From Lachnospiraceae bacterium (GTDB lineage Bacteria; Bacillota; Clostridia; Lachnospirales; Lachnospiraceae), in contig JAAUZE010000028.1 of the NCBI GenBank assembly GCA_014804755.1, forward strand, positions 1-64,000: a stretch of DNA of 64,000 bases. Direction: 5' to 3'. Shown here piece by piece: positions 8,737 through 16,757 of this stretch (positions are counted from its first letter, which is position 1; the number at the start of each line of letters is the position of its first letter). Both the position numbers and the translations under genes were made by a program. The notes under the pieces were generated by a model, which was not told the DNA's origin, ran no database searches, and was given only the letters and a program-made list of their open reading frames with translations.

Positions 8737-9862
8737 GCTGAAAATCGCCGTCTTGTTTGGCGGCTGCTCGGAGGAGCATGATATTTCCGTCAAATCGGCG
8801 AGGGAAATTGCAAAGCAAATCGACTCTGCAAGGTATGAACCCTTTTACATCGGCATTACGCGCGCCGGCAGGTGGCTTGCATGTGAAAAACCCTGCCCGG
8901 ATTGGGAACAGCGCGAATGCTTTCCTGTAATAATCTCTCCTGACAGGACTGTACACGGTCTGACTTTTGTTAGGGATAACAACTATCAAACGCTCTATAT
9001 AGACGTGGTATTTCCCGTTCTGCACGGAAAAACGGGTGAGGACGGCGCCATACAAGGACTGCTGGAGTTATCGGGCATTCCTTATATCGGCTGTGATATC
9101 GCAAGCTCCGCACTCTGCATGGATAAATCACTTGCTTACATGGCGGTAAAAAACGCCGGCATTGCCGTTCCCGAATTCCGGATCGTACATCCCGACGCAC
9201 ACATGTCAAACGGATATTCATTTACTACGAACTGCACGCCAAACGATCATTCATGCACTGCGGACTGCACGAATGATGCCGCATCCCGCATCACCGTACA
9301 AGACATGCCCGCCTACCCCGTTTTTGTAAAACCGGCACGTTCCGGTTCTTCCTTTGGCGTGAGCAAGGTTCATGATCAGGGTGAATTACATGCCGCCATA
9401 AAGACGGCCCGGCAGTACGATGACAAGATTCTGGTCGAAGAGGCAGTTTTCGGAACGGAGGTCGGATGCGCCGTGCTGGAAAAGGATGACGCCTTGGTCG
9501 TCGGCGAGATAGACCAGATCACGCTTTCTCACGGTTTCTTTCGCATTCATCAGGAAAACGCTCCCGAAAACGGTTCCGAAAACGCAAGCTTCACCGTTCC
9601 CGCAGATATTCCGCAAGAGAAGCAGAATGAATTAAAGGAAACCGCAAAAGCAATTTATCGGGCGCTCGGATGCAGAGGACTTGCCCGCGTTGATATGTTT
9701 TTGCGCAAAGACGGAAGCATCTTACTCAACGAGGTCAATACTCTGCCGGGGTTCACATCCTACAGCCGCTATCCCCGCATGATGAAAGCCGCCGGGATTT
9801 CCGTTTCCGAAGTGATCGATTCCCTGATCTCGACTGCACTCAAGACAGAAATAAATATATAG
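8729..9862 (+). CDS. vanA-like: D-alanine--D-lactate ligase, VanA/B/D type, with a ~30-residue insertion
   Basis: An ATP-grasp ligase making D-Ala-D-Lac, so that peptidoglycan precursors bind glycopeptides poorly. The N-terminus KIAVLFGGCSEEHDISVKSA, the ATP loop KPARSGSSFGV, LNEVNTLPGFTSYSRYPRMM and MDKSLAYMAVKNAGI closely follow VanA. The omega loop has FRIHQE, where His274 matches VanA His244; housekeeping Ddl enzymes have Tyr there. That supports D-Lac over D-Ala or D-Ser use. The ATG at 8729 has AAAGGAG eight bases upstream. Length is 377 aa against 343 for VanA. The excess is mainly a Cys/Asn/Thr-rich stretch at residues ~157-190. The exact Van class (A, B, D, M or new) cannot be assigned by eye. 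Confidence 0.92.
   Translation: MDKLKIAVLFGGCSEEHDISVKSAREIAKQIDSARYEPFYIGITRAGRWLACEKPCPDWEQRECFPVIISPDRTVHGLTFVRDNNYQTLYIDVVFPVLHGKTGEDGAIQGLLELSGIPYIGCDIASSALCMDKSLAYMAVKNAGIAVPEFRIVHPDAHMSNGYSFTTNCTPNDHSCTADCTNDAASRITVQDMPAYPVFVKPARSGSSFGVSKVHDQGELHAAIKTARQYDDKILVEEAVFGTEVGCAVLEKDDALVVGEIDQITLSHGFFRIHQENAPENGSENASFTVPADIPQEKQNELKETAKAIYRALGCRGLARVDMFLRKDGSILLNEVNTLPGFTSYSRYPRMMKAAGISVSEVIDSLISTALKTEINI
9246..9277. repeat. Inverted repeat inside the ligase insertion
   Basis: ATCATTCATGCA (9246-9257) and TGCACGAATGAT (9266-9277) are complementary at 11 of 12 positions around an 8-bp loop. The repeat lies wholly within the segment that is absent from VanA. Confidence 0.75.
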
Positions 9863-9917
9863 GCGATTGCGAAACGCCTGGAAATGAACAAAAGCTGAAA
9901 GGGGCATACGCACAATG

Positions 9918-10526
9918 ATGGAAAAAGGATTTGTTTTTTTAGATGAGGCGGTACAAGGCATCCGTTGGGATGCGAAGTACGCCACATGGGACAACTTCAC
10001 CGGAAAGCCGGTGGACGGATACGCGGTCAACCGCATTGTCGGAACATTCGAACTGGCGGACGCACTGAAAAAGGTGAGTGAAACGGCCGCCGCGCTCGGA
10101 TACGGTCTGCTTTTGTGGGACGGTTATCGCCCCCAGCGCGCGGTAAACTGCTTTCTGCACTGGTCCGCACAGCCGGAAGACTATCGCACAAAAGAAAAAC
10201 ATTACCCCCATATCGAGCGCAGCGAGATGGTCGCAAAAGGATATGTCGCCGCAAAGTCAAGCCACAGCCGCGGGAGCGCCATTGACCTCACGATCTATGA
10301 TCTGAATACCGGCGACATGGTTCCCATGGGAAGCGGCTTCGATTTTATGGACGACCATTCCCACCATACATCGGAAACAGTTACGGTCAGCGAAGCCAAG
10401 CACCGCACTCTGCTGCGCTCCATTATGGAAGAAAGCGGTTTTGAATCCTATGAAAATGAATGGTGGCACTACCTGCTAAAAAACGAGCCGTACCCGGACC
10501 GCTATTTTGATTTTCCTGTTACCTAA
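9918..10526 (+). CDS. vanX: VanX D-Ala-D-Ala dipeptidase
   Basis: A zinc dipeptidase that hydrolyses residual D-Ala-D-Ala so that only D-Ala-D-Lac reaches the cell wall. Two Mets open the frame (9915, 9918). Starting at the second gives 202 aa and puts zinc ligands His116, Asp123 and His184, and catalytic Glu181, exactly at VanX numbering (SSHSRGSAIDLT and NEWWHY). Arg71 is in DGYRPQRA. The GSGFDFMDDHSHH loop is also typical. GAAAGGGG precedes the start. It follows the ligase by 55 bp in the same direction. All catalytic residues are present. Confidence 0.95.
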   Translation: MEKGFVFLDEAVQGIRWDAKYATWDNFTGKPVDGYAVNRIVGTFELADALKKVSETAAALGYGLLLWDGYRPQRAVNCFLHWSAQPEDYRTKEKHYPHIERSEMVAKGYVAAKSSHSRGSAIDLTIYDLNTGDMVPMGSGFDFMDDHSHHTSETVTVSEAKHRTLLRSIMEESGFESYENEWWHYLLKNEPYPDRYFDFPVT

Positions 10527-10531
10527 CACAA

Positions 10532-10564
10532 TCGGAGCTAAGTCTATTTGCAGCTTAGCTCCGA
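10532..10564. terminator. Hairpin between convergent vanX and vanS
   Basis: TCGGAGCTAAG and its complement CTTAGCTCCGA form an 11-bp perfect stem. It lies 5 bp past the vanX stop and 4 bp past the vanS stop, so it can serve both strands. There is no long T run. Confidence 0.6.
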
Positions 10565-10568
10565 CTAT

Positions 10569-11738
10569 TTAACTGCCCCTTACAACCGTTTCCGAGACCG
10601 GCAGCGTCACACGAAACCTCGTCTGCCCCTCTCCGCTCTGCGCTTCAATGCTTCCCCCGTGAAGCTCGACGATCTGCTTTGCGATCGCAAGCCCTAAGCC
10701 CGCGCCGCCGCTATTCGTGCTGCGCGCATCATCTAATCGATAGAACTGTTCAAAAATCCGGTTCAGTTTTTCCTCCGGAATCGTATCACCATAATTTGAA
10801 ACCGTGATCGTCACTGCCTGAGCCTGATCCGATTGCACCGTAATCTCAATCTCCCCGCCCTCATCGCTGTACATGACCGCATTGCGCAGCAGATTGTCAA
10901 GCACGCGCTGAATCTTATTTGCATCACACCGAAGCGTCACATCCTGTTCGGTCCGCAGTTTTCCCGTCAACCCCTTCTCTTTTAACATCGGATCAAACTC
11001 ATACAAAACCTGCTCCAGCAGACGCGTAAGGCTGATCCGGCTATATTGCAGTGTAATGTCTGATATATTGAATCTCGCAATCTCAAAAAATTCATTGATG
11101 AGTTCCTCAAGCCGCTCCGCCTTTTCCAGAGAGATCGAAAGATACTTATCCCGTACGTCATCGGATATTTCTTTTTCATCGCGCAGCAGATTCAGATAGC
11201 CGATCACGGAGGCTAGCGGTGTTTTTAAGTCATGCGCAAGATACATGATCAAATCATTTTTTCTTTTTTCCGTCGTCAAAATATCACTTTTCTGCTTCTC
11301 GATCGTATGCTTTACCGTGTTTAATCTGCGCTCCAGCTCGAACAGCTCCGGAGTTAACGAAATATCCTCCGACTTTTCCTGAAGCAGACTGTCCATTCCT
11401 TTTCCGATCTCCTCAAAGTATACCGTAAACCAATTGAGGTAAATGCGGAACACAATAAAAAACATGCACACCATCGCCGCGATCATGATAATATCCATAT
11501 GGCTGCGGAACGTATTTTGATATAAGATATATGCCGCGTCATAATCCAAGCGAAACAGATTTTGATAGACTCCAATCATCCAGTCCGCAAACTTCCCCGA
11601 CAGGATGCAGGAATAAAGAAAAAAAATGAAGCCGACTGCGATCAAAACCATCAGGACGGTTCGGAAGAAAATTTTATTTCGGAAGTATCTGAAATCATTG
11701 CTCTTTTTTCTATTCGGACGTAATGATTTAATTTTCAA
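10569..11738 (-). CDS. vanS: VanS-type sensor histidine kinase
   Basis: A membrane sensor kinase predicted to detect glycopeptide or wall damage and phosphorylate the adjacent VanR. Two membrane helices (about residues 29-48 and 83-102) flank a short (~35-residue) extracytoplasmic loop. Then come a HAMP-like linker, the phospho-acceptor LAHDLKTPLASVIGYLNLLRD (His ~170), and the ATPase lobe with LLRNAVMYS (N box), NYGDTIP and GAGLGLAIAKQIVELHGG. The start is TTG at 11738, overlapping the vanR stop region by 11 bases, with GGAGTGGGA upstream. The H-box wording is very close to VanS of VanD/VanA clusters. It converges on vanX rather than preceding vanH. Confidence 0.88.
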   Translation of the reverse strand: MKIKSLRPNRKKSNDFRYFRNKIFFRTVLMVLIAVGFIFFLYSCILSGKFADWMIGVYQNLFRLDYDAAYILYQNTFRSHMDIIMIAAMVCMFFIVFRIYLNWFTVYFEEIGKGMDSLLQEKSEDISLTPELFELERRLNTVKHTIEKQKSDILTTEKRKNDLIMYLAHDLKTPLASVIGYLNLLRDEKEISDDVRDKYLSISLEKAERLEELINEFFEIARFNISDITLQYSRISLTRLLEQVLYEFDPMLKEKGLTGKLRTEQDVTLRCDANKIQRVLDNLLRNAVMYSDEGGEIEITVQSDQAQAVTITVSNYGDTIPEEKLNRIFEQFYRLDDARSTNSGGAGLGLAIAKQIVELHGGSIEAQSGEGQTRFRVTLPVSETVVRGS

Positions 11739-12429
11739 TTGTGTATCCCACTCCCCATACGGTTTTTATAAATTTCGGGTTTTTTGAGGGCTCGTTCATT
11801 TTTTCACGCAGCCTGCCGATATGCGCCATAACGGTATTATTGTTATTGATATACTGCTCGCCCCATACTGCCTCAAACAGCTCCTCCGATGAAACGACCG
11901 CCCCCTGATGCTCACACAAATACCAGAGAATAGAAAACTCGATCGGCGTTAATGGCAGTTCCTTCCCGAACAGGCTGCATTTATGATGCTCTCTGTTGAT
12001 GATCAGTCCCCGAATGTCATATTCACAAACCTTCTCATCCGGATTCGATGCCGGACTGTTATAGCGCGTATAGCGCCGAAGCTGCGTTTTCACCCGTGCC
12101 ACGACCTCCAGCGGATTAAACGGCTTTGTGATGTAGTCATCCGCACCGATCGTCAGTCCCATGATTTTATCGCCGTCCTCCACCTTTGCCGTCAACATGA
12201 TGATTGGAAAAAAAGAATGTTCCCGGATTTTCCGGCAGATCTGAAACCCGTCCATATCGGGCAGCATGACATCCAACACCGCCAGATCCGGCTCATGCTC
12301 CTCCATCCAACGAAGCGCTTCCCCGCCGTTATGAAATTTTTGCACGGTATAGCCGTCGTTTGTGAGATAAACGTCCAGCAAATCTGCGATCTCTTTTTCG
12401 TCATCCACCACCACGATCGTTCCGTTCAT
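11728..12429 (-). CDS. vanR: VanR-type OmpR-family response regulator
   Basis: Receiver domain with acidic pocket DDE (9-11), phospho-acceptor Asp53 in LAVLDVMLPDMDG, and the conserved Lys in ADDYITKPFNPLE. The C-terminal winged helix has LTPIEFSILWYLCEHQGAVVSS and ends IKTVWGVGYTIEN, the usual VanR ending. Expected to bind the direct repeats at 7613-7636 and activate vanHAX. AAGGAG lies before the ATG. It is transcribed with vanS. A hairpin at 12464-12512 separates it from fucO upstream. I saw no VanR-like repeat at its own promoter. Confidence 0.9.
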   Translation of the reverse strand: MNGTIVVVDDEKEIADLLDVYLTNDGYTVQKFHNGGEALRWMEEHEPDLAVLDVMLPDMDGFQICRKIREHSFFPIIMLTAKVEDGDKIMGLTIGADDYITKPFNPLEVVARVKTQLRRYTRYNSPASNPDEKVCEYDIRGLIINREHHKCSLFGKELPLTPIEFSILWYLCEHQGAVVSSEELFEAVWGEQYINNNNTVMAHIGRLREKMNEPSKNPKFIKTVWGVGYTIEN

Positions 12430-12463
12430 ATATGCTCCTTCTTAATTCCTCTGTTTACCGTAC

Positions 12464-12512
12464 AAAAACAGCATAGCTGCAGCCATCCTAACGCCGCAGC
12501 TACGCTGTGTTT
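12464..12512 (-). terminator. Terminator after fucO, upstream of vanR
   Basis: CAGCATAGCTGCAG (12469-12482) pairs with CCGCAGCTACGCTG (12494-12507), 14 bp with two G-T-type mismatches. T runs lie on both sides (TTTTTG on the minus strand). It probably ends the fucO transcript and isolates vanRS. Confidence 0.7.
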
Positions 12513-12524
12513 TCTGTTCTTTCC

Positions 12525-13673
12525 TTACATTAAGGACTCATACAGCTTCGTAATATCCTCTACGCTGGTTTCCTTCGGATTGCCCGGTCTGCACGCATCG
12601 TCGTATGCGGACTGTGCGAGGAACGGAATGTCCTCTTTCTTCACGATCTCCTTTAAATCTGCCGGAATGCCGACGTCTTTTGACAGCTGCCGTACCGCAT
12701 CGACCGCCGCTTTGCGATATTCATCCACGGACATGGCATCCACATTTTGAACGCCCATCGCTCTTGCGATCTCACGATATTTTTCGCCCGTTGCTTCCGC
12801 ATTATATTCCATAACAGTCGGAAGAATAATGGCATTTGCCACACCATGCGGCGTGTCATACAGAGCGCCGAGCGGATGTGCCATGGAGTGAACGATTCCG
12901 AGACCTACATTGGAAAAGCCCATGCCCGCAACGTACTGTCCCAGTGCCATGCCCTCTCTGCCTTCCGGCGTATTCTCTACCGCGCCGCGCAGACTTCTTG
13001 CGATGATCTCAATTGCTTTTAAGTGGAACATATCGGACAGCTCCCATGCCGCGCCGGTGATATATCCCTCGATCGCATGGGTCAGCGCATCCATACCGGT
13101 CGCTGCTGTCAATCCTTTCGGCATCGTTGCCATCATTTCAGGATCAACAAACGCGACAACCGGGATATCATGGACATCCACGCATACCATCTTTCTCTTT
13201 TTCTCCGTATCCGTGATCACGTAATTGATTGTGACTTCCGCAGCCGTTCCCGCCGTTGTCGGAACCGCAAAGATCGGTACGGACGGTTTCTTTGTCGGCG
13301 CAACACCCTCTAAGCTGCGCACGTCCGCAAACTCGGGATTCGTGATAATAATACCGACAGCCTTTGCGGTATCGATGGGGGAACCGCCGCCGATGGCGAT
13401 AATGTAATCCGCACCTGCCTTCTTGTATGCTTCCACGCCATTCTGCACGTTTTCGATCGTTGGATTTTCCTTGATATCAGAATAAATCTCATAACCGAGT
13501 CCTGCCGCGTCCAAAATATCCGTTACCTTTTTGGTCACGCCGAATTTAAGCAGGTTCGGACCGCTGCAGATCAGCGCTTTCTGAAATCCCCGCGCTTTTG
13601 CCTCTGTCGAGATCTCCTGAATTGCCCCCGCCCCGTGGTAAGATGTTTCGTTCAGAACAAATCTGTTTGCCAT
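12525..13673 (-). CDS. fucO: Lactaldehyde reductase (iron-containing alcohol dehydrogenase)
   Basis: Reduces L-lactaldehyde to 1,2-propanediol with NADH during anaerobic fucose or rhamnose use. The whole length (382 aa) follows E. coli FucO: N-terminus MANRFVLNET, NAD-binding IAIGGGSPIDTAKA, NPEFADVRSLEGVAPTKKPS, PTTAGTAAEVTINYVITD. Metal ligands are in ATGMDALTHAIEGY and HSMAHPLGALYDTPHG. GGAGG precedes the ATG. A candidate promoter has TATAAT in the 50 bp upstream. No other fucose genes are present in the window. Confidence 0.92.
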   Translation of the reverse strand: MANRFVLNETSYHGAGAIQEISTEAKARGFQKALICSGPNLLKFGVTKKVTDILDAAGLGYEIYSDIKENPTIENVQNGVEAYKKAGADYIIAIGGGSPIDTAKAVGIIITNPEFADVRSLEGVAPTKKPSVPIFAVPTTAGTAAEVTINYVITDTEKKRKMVCVDVHDIPVVAFVDPEMMATMPKGLTAATGMDALTHAIEGYITGAAWELSDMFHLKAIEIIARSLRGAVENTPEGREGMALGQYVAGMGFSNVGLGIVHSMAHPLGALYDTPHGVANAIILPTVMEYNAEATGEKYREIARAMGVQNVDAMSVDEYRKAAVDAVRQLSKDVGIPADLKEIVKKEDIPFLAQSAYDDACRPGNPKETSVEDITKLYESLM

Positions 13674-13730
13674 ACTTGTTTTCCTCCTTCTCTGTGATGG
13701 GATTATTATATCATCTAAATCTCTAACCTC

Positions 13731-13857
13731 GCAAACCCGCGCTATCGCGCTCTTCGTCCGATTTCATCGGACGTTTGCTCGGTAATGGCGCATGAAAAAC
13801 AAATGTCCTAGCAGCTTGCTGCTTTTTGCGGCCGCTTGTTTTTCCTTTGCGCCCATT
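13731..13857. repeat. Compound structured intergenic element (nested hairpins, three-way junction)
   Basis: Between fucO and the diguanylate cyclase gene lies a dense set of inverted repeats. GCAAAC (13731) pairs with GTTTGC (13773-13778) around two inner hairpins, CGCGCTATCGCG and GTCCGATTTCATCGGAC, giving a three-way junction. Next, AATGGCGCATGAAAAACAA (from 13784) pairs with TTGTTTTTCCTTTGCGCCCATT-type sequence ending 13857, enclosing AGCAGCTTGCTGCT followed by TTTTT. It could be a structured RNA, a MITE-like insertion or a bidirectional terminator. Confidence 0.6.
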
Positions 13858-13897
13858 ATATCATATCCTTCCTATCCCGCCTACTTAAATTTTCTAC

Positions 13898-15823
13898 CTA
13901 AGATAGATTCTCCTCCTGTGCCTTCCGATTCTTTTTTTCCCGTTTTACCCGATACATATCTTTATCCGCGAGCTCGATCATACGGCCAAGCTCCTGCTTC
14001 TCCGGCTCAGGCTCCACATGATACCCAATGCTCGCGTCCAGTAAATACTTCTTGTGATAGACCATATTGTATTTTTGGATGGACGCATGAATGCCCGCAA
14101 TATGTTCCCGGACGTCCGCTTCCGTGTAGCCCGCCGCAAGCAACAGAAATTCATCTCCCCCGTAGCGCACCAAAAGCTGTCCGTGCTGTCTGGATTGCTC
14201 CAAAACTCCCGCGATTGCCTTGATCAGGGCGTCTCCTTCCTCATGCCCGAACTGATCGTTCACCTTTTTCAGCCCGTCCACATCCACAAAAATAACAGCC
14301 GCCGACAACTGTTTGCGCCGCGCTTCCTCCAGCACTCTCGGACCGAATTTGCGAAGCCCCGACCGATTATGGACACCGGTCAGCTCATCCAATACCCACA
14401 TGCGGTTCAGCCGTCCAAGCATGGCTCTCATCGTATCCTGTCTGCGGACCGTCTCGAGCGCATTGTTTAAGTTCAACACGAACTGCTGGAAAAAACGGCT
14501 CTCGATCGCCGGCCGGTAATTTCCCACGACACAGTAGCCAAAACAATACTCCTTATGATGCAGCGGCATCACAACATAAAAATTCCCCTGTTTTCCTTTC
14601 CTACATTCCTCCGGCAAAAGATCATTCTTCGGAAATCCCTCGTAGCTGCCAAACGTCCCGTTCTCGTAGGCGATCGGAATCGAGATTTCCTCCCGGTACG
14701 CGGACTCGTCCCGTCCCCGTTCCTGCCCCTCCGCCATGCGTTCCAGCTCATCGTAATATTGATCAATACTGCCGCACATACACAAATAAAAGGACTGCGG
14801 ATCAATCTGCCTGATATAAAACTCTACAACACGAATGAAATCCTCAAAGGTCTCCAGTCCGGTAAATTCCGCCGCCGAGTTCTTGATCAGATTCAGATAA
14901 TAACCTGTCTGTACCATGTTCCTGACATATTTCTCCTGTAACATGGCGTGCGTATAATCATTCCGCCTGTTGCAGCCACAGGAGCCTCCGAAAATCGGAC
15001 TTCCGTATACGATCTCGTCCTTCTGCTCTATTTTTTGCTCCACCATCTGCCGCATCTTTTGATATGCTTTTCCGGCAGCCGCCTCCTCCCCGCGCCTGAC
15101 CGTCGTCAGACGGGGATAATTGACCCTTGCGGTGGAGCTGTCATCATAGCCCGTTACCAGCACATCCTCCGGCACCTGATATCCCCGCTCCTGCAGCGTC
15201 AGAATGATACCGATCGCCATTTCGTCATTTGCCACCATGATCGCATCCGGTAATCCCTCACCGCGTCCAAGCAGAGCCTCCGCAATCGCCACACCGCTTT
15301 CATAGGTATAGTCCCCGCACAGAATTTCCTCCTCTTTCCACGGCATTCCGTATATTGTCATCGTCTCCCGAAACGCATCCAAGCGCTCTTTTGCATCCTG
15401 ATTATCGCATGGTCCCGATACATAGGAGATCGTCTTCGCCTGGTGCTCTGTGATCAGATGTTCCAAAAGAGCACGGATTCCTTTCTCATTCTCCATCTTA
15501 ATACAGACGGCTCCGTCCCACTCGATATTTAGGGAAACACAGGGAACGCCCGCTTCCCGGATACCCTGCATGATCTCTTCCACAACCTTCCCGTCATGGA
15601 TCGTATCCAGATTCACGATCACGCCGTCATATTTTGAAAAATCCACAAGCCGATAAATATTATACTCTCCGACCTCGTAGGCGGAAAGCTCCCCATAGCT
15701 CCAGCCATCTCCGGCAAAAATATACACGTTTCCGCCGTCCGGAATCGCGCTTTCCAAGATCCCGTTGATCGTTCTCTTTTGACTGTCAAAGCCCGCGCCG
15801 CCCAATAGCACTGCAATATCCAT
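13898..15823 (-). CDS. Diguanylate cyclase with periplasmic-binding-protein-like sensor domain
   Basis: Residues ~1-270 follow the LacI/PBP1 ligand-binding fold (IFAGDGWSYGELSAYE, YDGVIVNLDTIHDGKV, VLVTGYDDSSTARVNYPRLTTVRR) but lack the LacI DNA-binding headpiece. A middle ~200-residue GAF-like region follows. The C-terminal ~160 residues are a GGDEF domain with an intact RYGGDEF signature and VDVDGLKKVNDQFGH. No signal peptide or membrane helix is seen, so it should act in the cytoplasm, making c-di-GMP in response to a sugar-like ligand. The GGGGGA site fits the ATG. An RxxD inhibitory site is not evident. An HD-GYP protein (21639-23015) could provide the opposing activity. Confidence 0.88.
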   Translation of the reverse strand: MDIAVLLGGAGFDSQKRTINGILESAIPDGGNVYIFAGDGWSYGELSAYEVGEYNIYRLVDFSKYDGVIVNLDTIHDGKVVEEIMQGIREAGVPCVSLNIEWDGAVCIKMENEKGIRALLEHLITEHQAKTISYVSGPCDNQDAKERLDAFRETMTIYGMPWKEEEILCGDYTYESGVAIAEALLGRGEGLPDAIMVANDEMAIGIILTLQERGYQVPEDVLVTGYDDSSTARVNYPRLTTVRRGEEAAAGKAYQKMRQMVEQKIEQKDEIVYGSPIFGGSCGCNRRNDYTHAMLQEKYVRNMVQTGYYLNLIKNSAAEFTGLETFEDFIRVVEFYIRQIDPQSFYLCMCGSIDQYYDELERMAEGQERGRDESAYREEISIPIAYENGTFGSYEGFPKNDLLPEECRKGKQGNFYVVMPLHHKEYCFGYCVVGNYRPAIESRFFQQFVLNLNNALETVRRQDTMRAMLGRLNRMWVLDELTGVHNRSGLRKFGPRVLEEARRKQLSAAVIFVDVDGLKKVNDQFGHEEGDALIKAIAGVLEQSRQHGQLLVRYGGDEFLLLAAGYTEADVREHIAGIHASIQKYNMVYHKKYLLDASIGYHVEPEPEKQELGRMIELADKDMYRVKREKKNRKAQEENLS

Positions 15824-15944
15824 CCGTACTTCCCCCGTACTTCATCCGTTTTTCCCCGTTTTCTGCATTACCCTGCAGGTCATTTCACCCAAGCATCGTA
15901 TCATCCGCCCAAAACATCCGCACTTTCCGCTGACAGACAGATAC

Positions 15945-16140
15945 AAAAATACTCCTGATGAAACCCGCATACGTTACCTTGACAGTTAGCTCAGCCCCGG
16001 CGCTCCTACGGCACATGAGGGGATCTGCTTAGTGCTGCTTTGTTCCCAACCTGACACGATTCGCAGTTCTCATTGCGCAGGACCAAAACGTCAACGCCAC
16101 TTATCAAGGGCAGCTATACGGGCTTCATCAGAAGCATCGC
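15945..16140 (-). ncRNA. ffs: Signal recognition particle RNA
   Basis: On the minus strand, CAGGTTGGGAACAAAGCAGC is the SRP domain IV core: the CAGG/AGCAGCA asymmetric loop with a GGAA tetraloop closed by TTG/CAA in place of the common TCC/GGA. The long helix extends to TCTGATGAAGCCCG at the 5' end, pairing with CGGGTTTCATCAGG at the 3' end, and a T run follows. Position next to tadA matches other Firmicutes. No clear Alu domain is seen; the ends are estimated from the promoter and helix. Confidence 0.85.
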
Positions 16141-16146
16141 ATTGCA

Positions 16147-16175
16147 AGTATATCTGTTTTACACATATTTGTCAA
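16147..16175 (-). promoter_or_regulatory. Promoter of the SRP RNA
   Basis: On the minus strand, TTGACA (16170-16175) and TATACT (16147-16152) are 17 bp apart, an almost perfect sigma-A promoter. The predicted start near 16140 coincides with the 5' end of the RNA helix. The -35 lies in the last codons of tadA. Confidence 0.8.
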
Positions 16176-16656
16176 TACCGCGCCGCTTTTCCTCCTTATT
16201 GCGAATACGCAGCTCCTTAAAAAAACAAGTCAAAAGTGCGCTGCATTCTTCCTCCAGCACCCCCCGGGTCACACTCACCTGATGGTTGAATTCCGGCATG
16301 TCAAGAATGTTGAGAATGGAGCCTGCACACCCGGCTTTCGGATTCATGCATGCCATGACAACGCGCGGGATACGCGCCTGCACAATCGCTCCGGCGCACA
16401 TTTGGCAGGGTTCCAGCGTCACATAGAGCGTGCACTCCTCCAAGCGCCAGTCTCCGATTTTGCGGCTTGCTTTTTTGATCGCCGTAAGCTCCGCATGGGA
16501 AAGCGTGCTCTTATCCGTATTCCGGCGGTTATAACCTCTGGCAATGATCCTGTCTTCATATACAATGACACAGCCGATCGGCACCTCCCCGAGCGCATAT
16601 GCTTTTTTCGCTTCACCAAGCGCCGCGCGCATGTATTTCATATCCTGATCGGCCAC
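16159..16656 (-). CDS. tadA: tRNA-specific adenosine deaminase (A34 to inosine)
   Basis: Converts adenosine 34 of tRNA-Arg(ACG) to inosine. Zinc-deaminase motifs: SHAELTA (HAE, proton-shuttle Glu) and LEPCQMCAGA (PCxxC). GEVPIGCVIV and the C-terminal KELRIRNK are also typical. A GTG at 16656 with GGGAGAG upstream gives 165 aa, the family's usual length. A longer frame upstream to 16722 has no support. It is followed directly by the SRP RNA gene, as in other Firmicutes. Confidence 0.93.
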   Translation of the reverse strand: MADQDMKYMRAALGEAKKAYALGEVPIGCVIVYEDRIIARGYNRRNTDKSTLSHAELTAIKKASRKIGDWRLEECTLYVTLEPCQMCAGAIVQARIPRVVMACMNPKAGCAGSILNILDMPEFNHQVSVTRGVLEEECSALLTCFFKELRIRNKEEKRRGIDKYV

Positions 16657-16757
16657 GTTTCTCTCTCCCACGCTTTTGTTTGATACTGCGCGTCCCGCCT
16701 GCTGACACGCTTTACTATACATTAATTATATACCTTTTCGCAATCATTCCGCAATGC

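Noticed and set aside
8729-9862. Ligase as D-Ala-D-Ala (Ddl) or D-Ala-D-Ser enzyme
   Set aside because: The omega loop has FRIHQE rather than the Tyr-containing loop of Ddl or the VanC/G pattern.
7467-12524. van cluster on a transposon
   Set aside because: No transposase, integrase or terminal repeats were found in the flanks within the window.
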